From NCBI GenBank assembly GCA_002254385.1, contig NJDO01000021.1, positions 1-25,312 of the forward strand: a stretch of 25,312 bases of DNA. The letters are read 5' to 3'. This stretch comes from Thermoplasmatales archaeon ex4484_6 (GTDB lineage: Archaea > Thermoplasmatota > Penumbrarchaeia > Penumbrarchaeales > Penumbrarchaeaceae). The notes under the pieces are model-generated. The model searched no databases. It had not been told where the DNA came from and worked only from the letters and a program-made list of their open reading frames with translations. Made by a program: the position numbers and the translations under genes. Position 1 is the stretch's first letter, and every line of letters begins with the position of its first letter. This document shows, one piece after another, positions 24,870 to 25,312 of the stretch.

Positions 24870-24979
24870 TCAGTGAAAGAAACAATGTGGGAACCAAGAA
24901 TGGGATGCACTCTGTAGGGACCCTGAAATTATTTTACTTCGGGGGAACGGGGTCCCTACGTTCTTTTGTGCTTTTGTTC
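24870..24979. other. Noncoding gap with a 10-bp-stem inverted repeat
   Basis: GTAGGGACCC (24914-24923) and GGGTCCCTAC (24950-24959) are perfect reverse complements around a 26-nt AT-rich then G-rich centre. The structure lies 45 nt after the RHH stop codon and just before the 99-bp repeats. It could act as a terminator, as an operator enclosing a weak TATA-like centre (aaattatttta), or as the outer edge of a mobile or repeat element. Confidence 0.5.
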
Positions 24980-25013
24980 ATGACCTAAATCACCAGCAAT
25001 TCATGAACAAAAG
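24971..25013. repeat. 13-bp-stem inverted repeat spanning the left edge of repeat copy 1
   Basis: CTTTTGTTCATGA (24971-24983) and TCATGAACAAAAG (25001-25013) are exact reverse complements with a 17-nt loop. The same hairpin is shortened to 9 bp in copy 3 (25209-25217 with 25235-25243) and interrupted by two mismatches in copy 2. Copy 1 thus has the complete left end. Confidence 0.6.
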
Positions 25014-25312
25014 TCCCCTGAACGCGATGTGGAACTGCCGGACTAGTTCAGGCGGACCTCGAAACCGCGTGTTTGTAAATGACCTAAATCACCAGCAATT
25101 CATGAACAAAAGTCCCCTGAACGCGATGTGGAACTGCCGGACTAGTTCAGGCGGACCTCGAAACCGCGTGTTTGTAATTGATCGACGTGAGCGGTTTACG
25201 AGCTTCCATGTTCATGACCTAAATCACCAGCAATTCATGAACAAAAGTCCCCTGAACGCGATGTGGAACTGCCGGACTAGTTCAGGCGGACCTCGAAACC
25301 GCGTGTTTGTAA
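24980..25312. repeat. Three identical copies of a 99-bp element (two tandem, third after 36 bp)
   Basis: Copies lie at 24980-25078, 25079-25177 and 25214-25312, all starting atgacctaaatcaccagc and ending cgcgtgtttgtaa, with no difference seen between them. Copies 1 and 2 are directly adjacent; 36 bp (25178-25213) precede copy 3. Copies 1 and 3 also share the five preceding bases tgttc. Internal inverted repeats include CCTGAAC/GTTCAGG (7 bp) and GCGG/CCGC. The units are too long and the spacing too irregular for CRISPR. The window ends at the last base of copy 3, so the array may continue. One forward frame is open through all copies. Nature unknown: a structured or mobile noncoding repeat, or a repeated peptide segment. 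Confidence 0.85.

Noticed and set aside
24980..25312. CRISPR array
   Set aside because: The repeated unit is 99 bp, two copies touch without a spacer, only one 36-bp spacer exists, and no cas genes are in the window.
24870..25312. Replication origin beside the DP1 gene
   Set aside because: In some euryarchaea DP1 lies near orc1/cdc6 and oriC, but no origin-recognition-box consensus, long AT-rich tract or cdc6 gene is visible here. The repeats alone are not enough.

Overview
The window looks like chromosomal DNA from a euryarchaeon, most plausibly a member of the Thermoplasmatota or a relative. Three things point there. It carries a small (DP1) subunit of the archaeal family-D DNA polymerase, an AglB/STT3 oligosaccharyltransferase, and an archaeal regulator of the COG1395 type. 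Several genes have TATA-like boxes about 25-30 nt before the start codon (leaderless or short-leader transcripts), while operon-internal genes have GGTGA/GAGG-type ribosome binding sites. Arginine is mostly AGA/AGG. The exact lineage cannot be fixed without a search.

Layout. Positions 2-952 (+) are the C-terminal part of a membrane-anchored exoprotein cut by the window edge. 1058-3271 (+) encodes a RecJ-like DHH/DHHA1 phosphoesterase with a long disordered N-terminus and an internal coiled coil. It converges on 3288-4103 (-), a multi-pass membrane protein. From 15422 down to 4355 (-) lies a cell-envelope block: a DUF1616 membrane protein, a DUF58 (vWA-like) protein, a small six-helix membrane protein, and then a 2533-residue AglB. 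In that AglB the catalytic module (about 995 residues) is followed by about 1500 residues of Cna-B/SdrD-B/carboxypeptidase-regulatory-like, NEW3-like and CARDB-like domains and a final membrane helix. Upstream on the same strand are a YitT-family transporter-like protein (15479-16441), a 1306-residue surface protein with a right-handed beta-helix, about eight Ig-like repeats, a membrane anchor and an acidic tail (16534-20454), and the COG1395-type regulator (20514-21464). To the right are ornithine carbamoyltransferase (21710-22705, +) converging on DP1 (22698-24323, -), then a tandem ribbon-helix-helix protein (24483-24869, +).

The last 440 bases hold no recognised gene. They contain a 10-bp-stem inverted repeat and three identical copies of a 99-bp element. 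Two copies are directly tandem, the third follows after 36 bp, and the window ends exactly where the first two copies diverge. The element carries internal inverted repeats. One forward frame stays open through all copies, because 99 and 36 are both multiples of three, so a coding nature is not excluded. This is the least explained structure in the window.

How the genes fit together: most of the left 20 kb appears to serve the cell envelope. It encodes an oligosaccharyltransferase, sequon-rich membrane-anchored exoproteins that could be its substrates, and small membrane proteins. The right end holds arginine biosynthesis, replication and regulation genes with no evident link to the envelope block.
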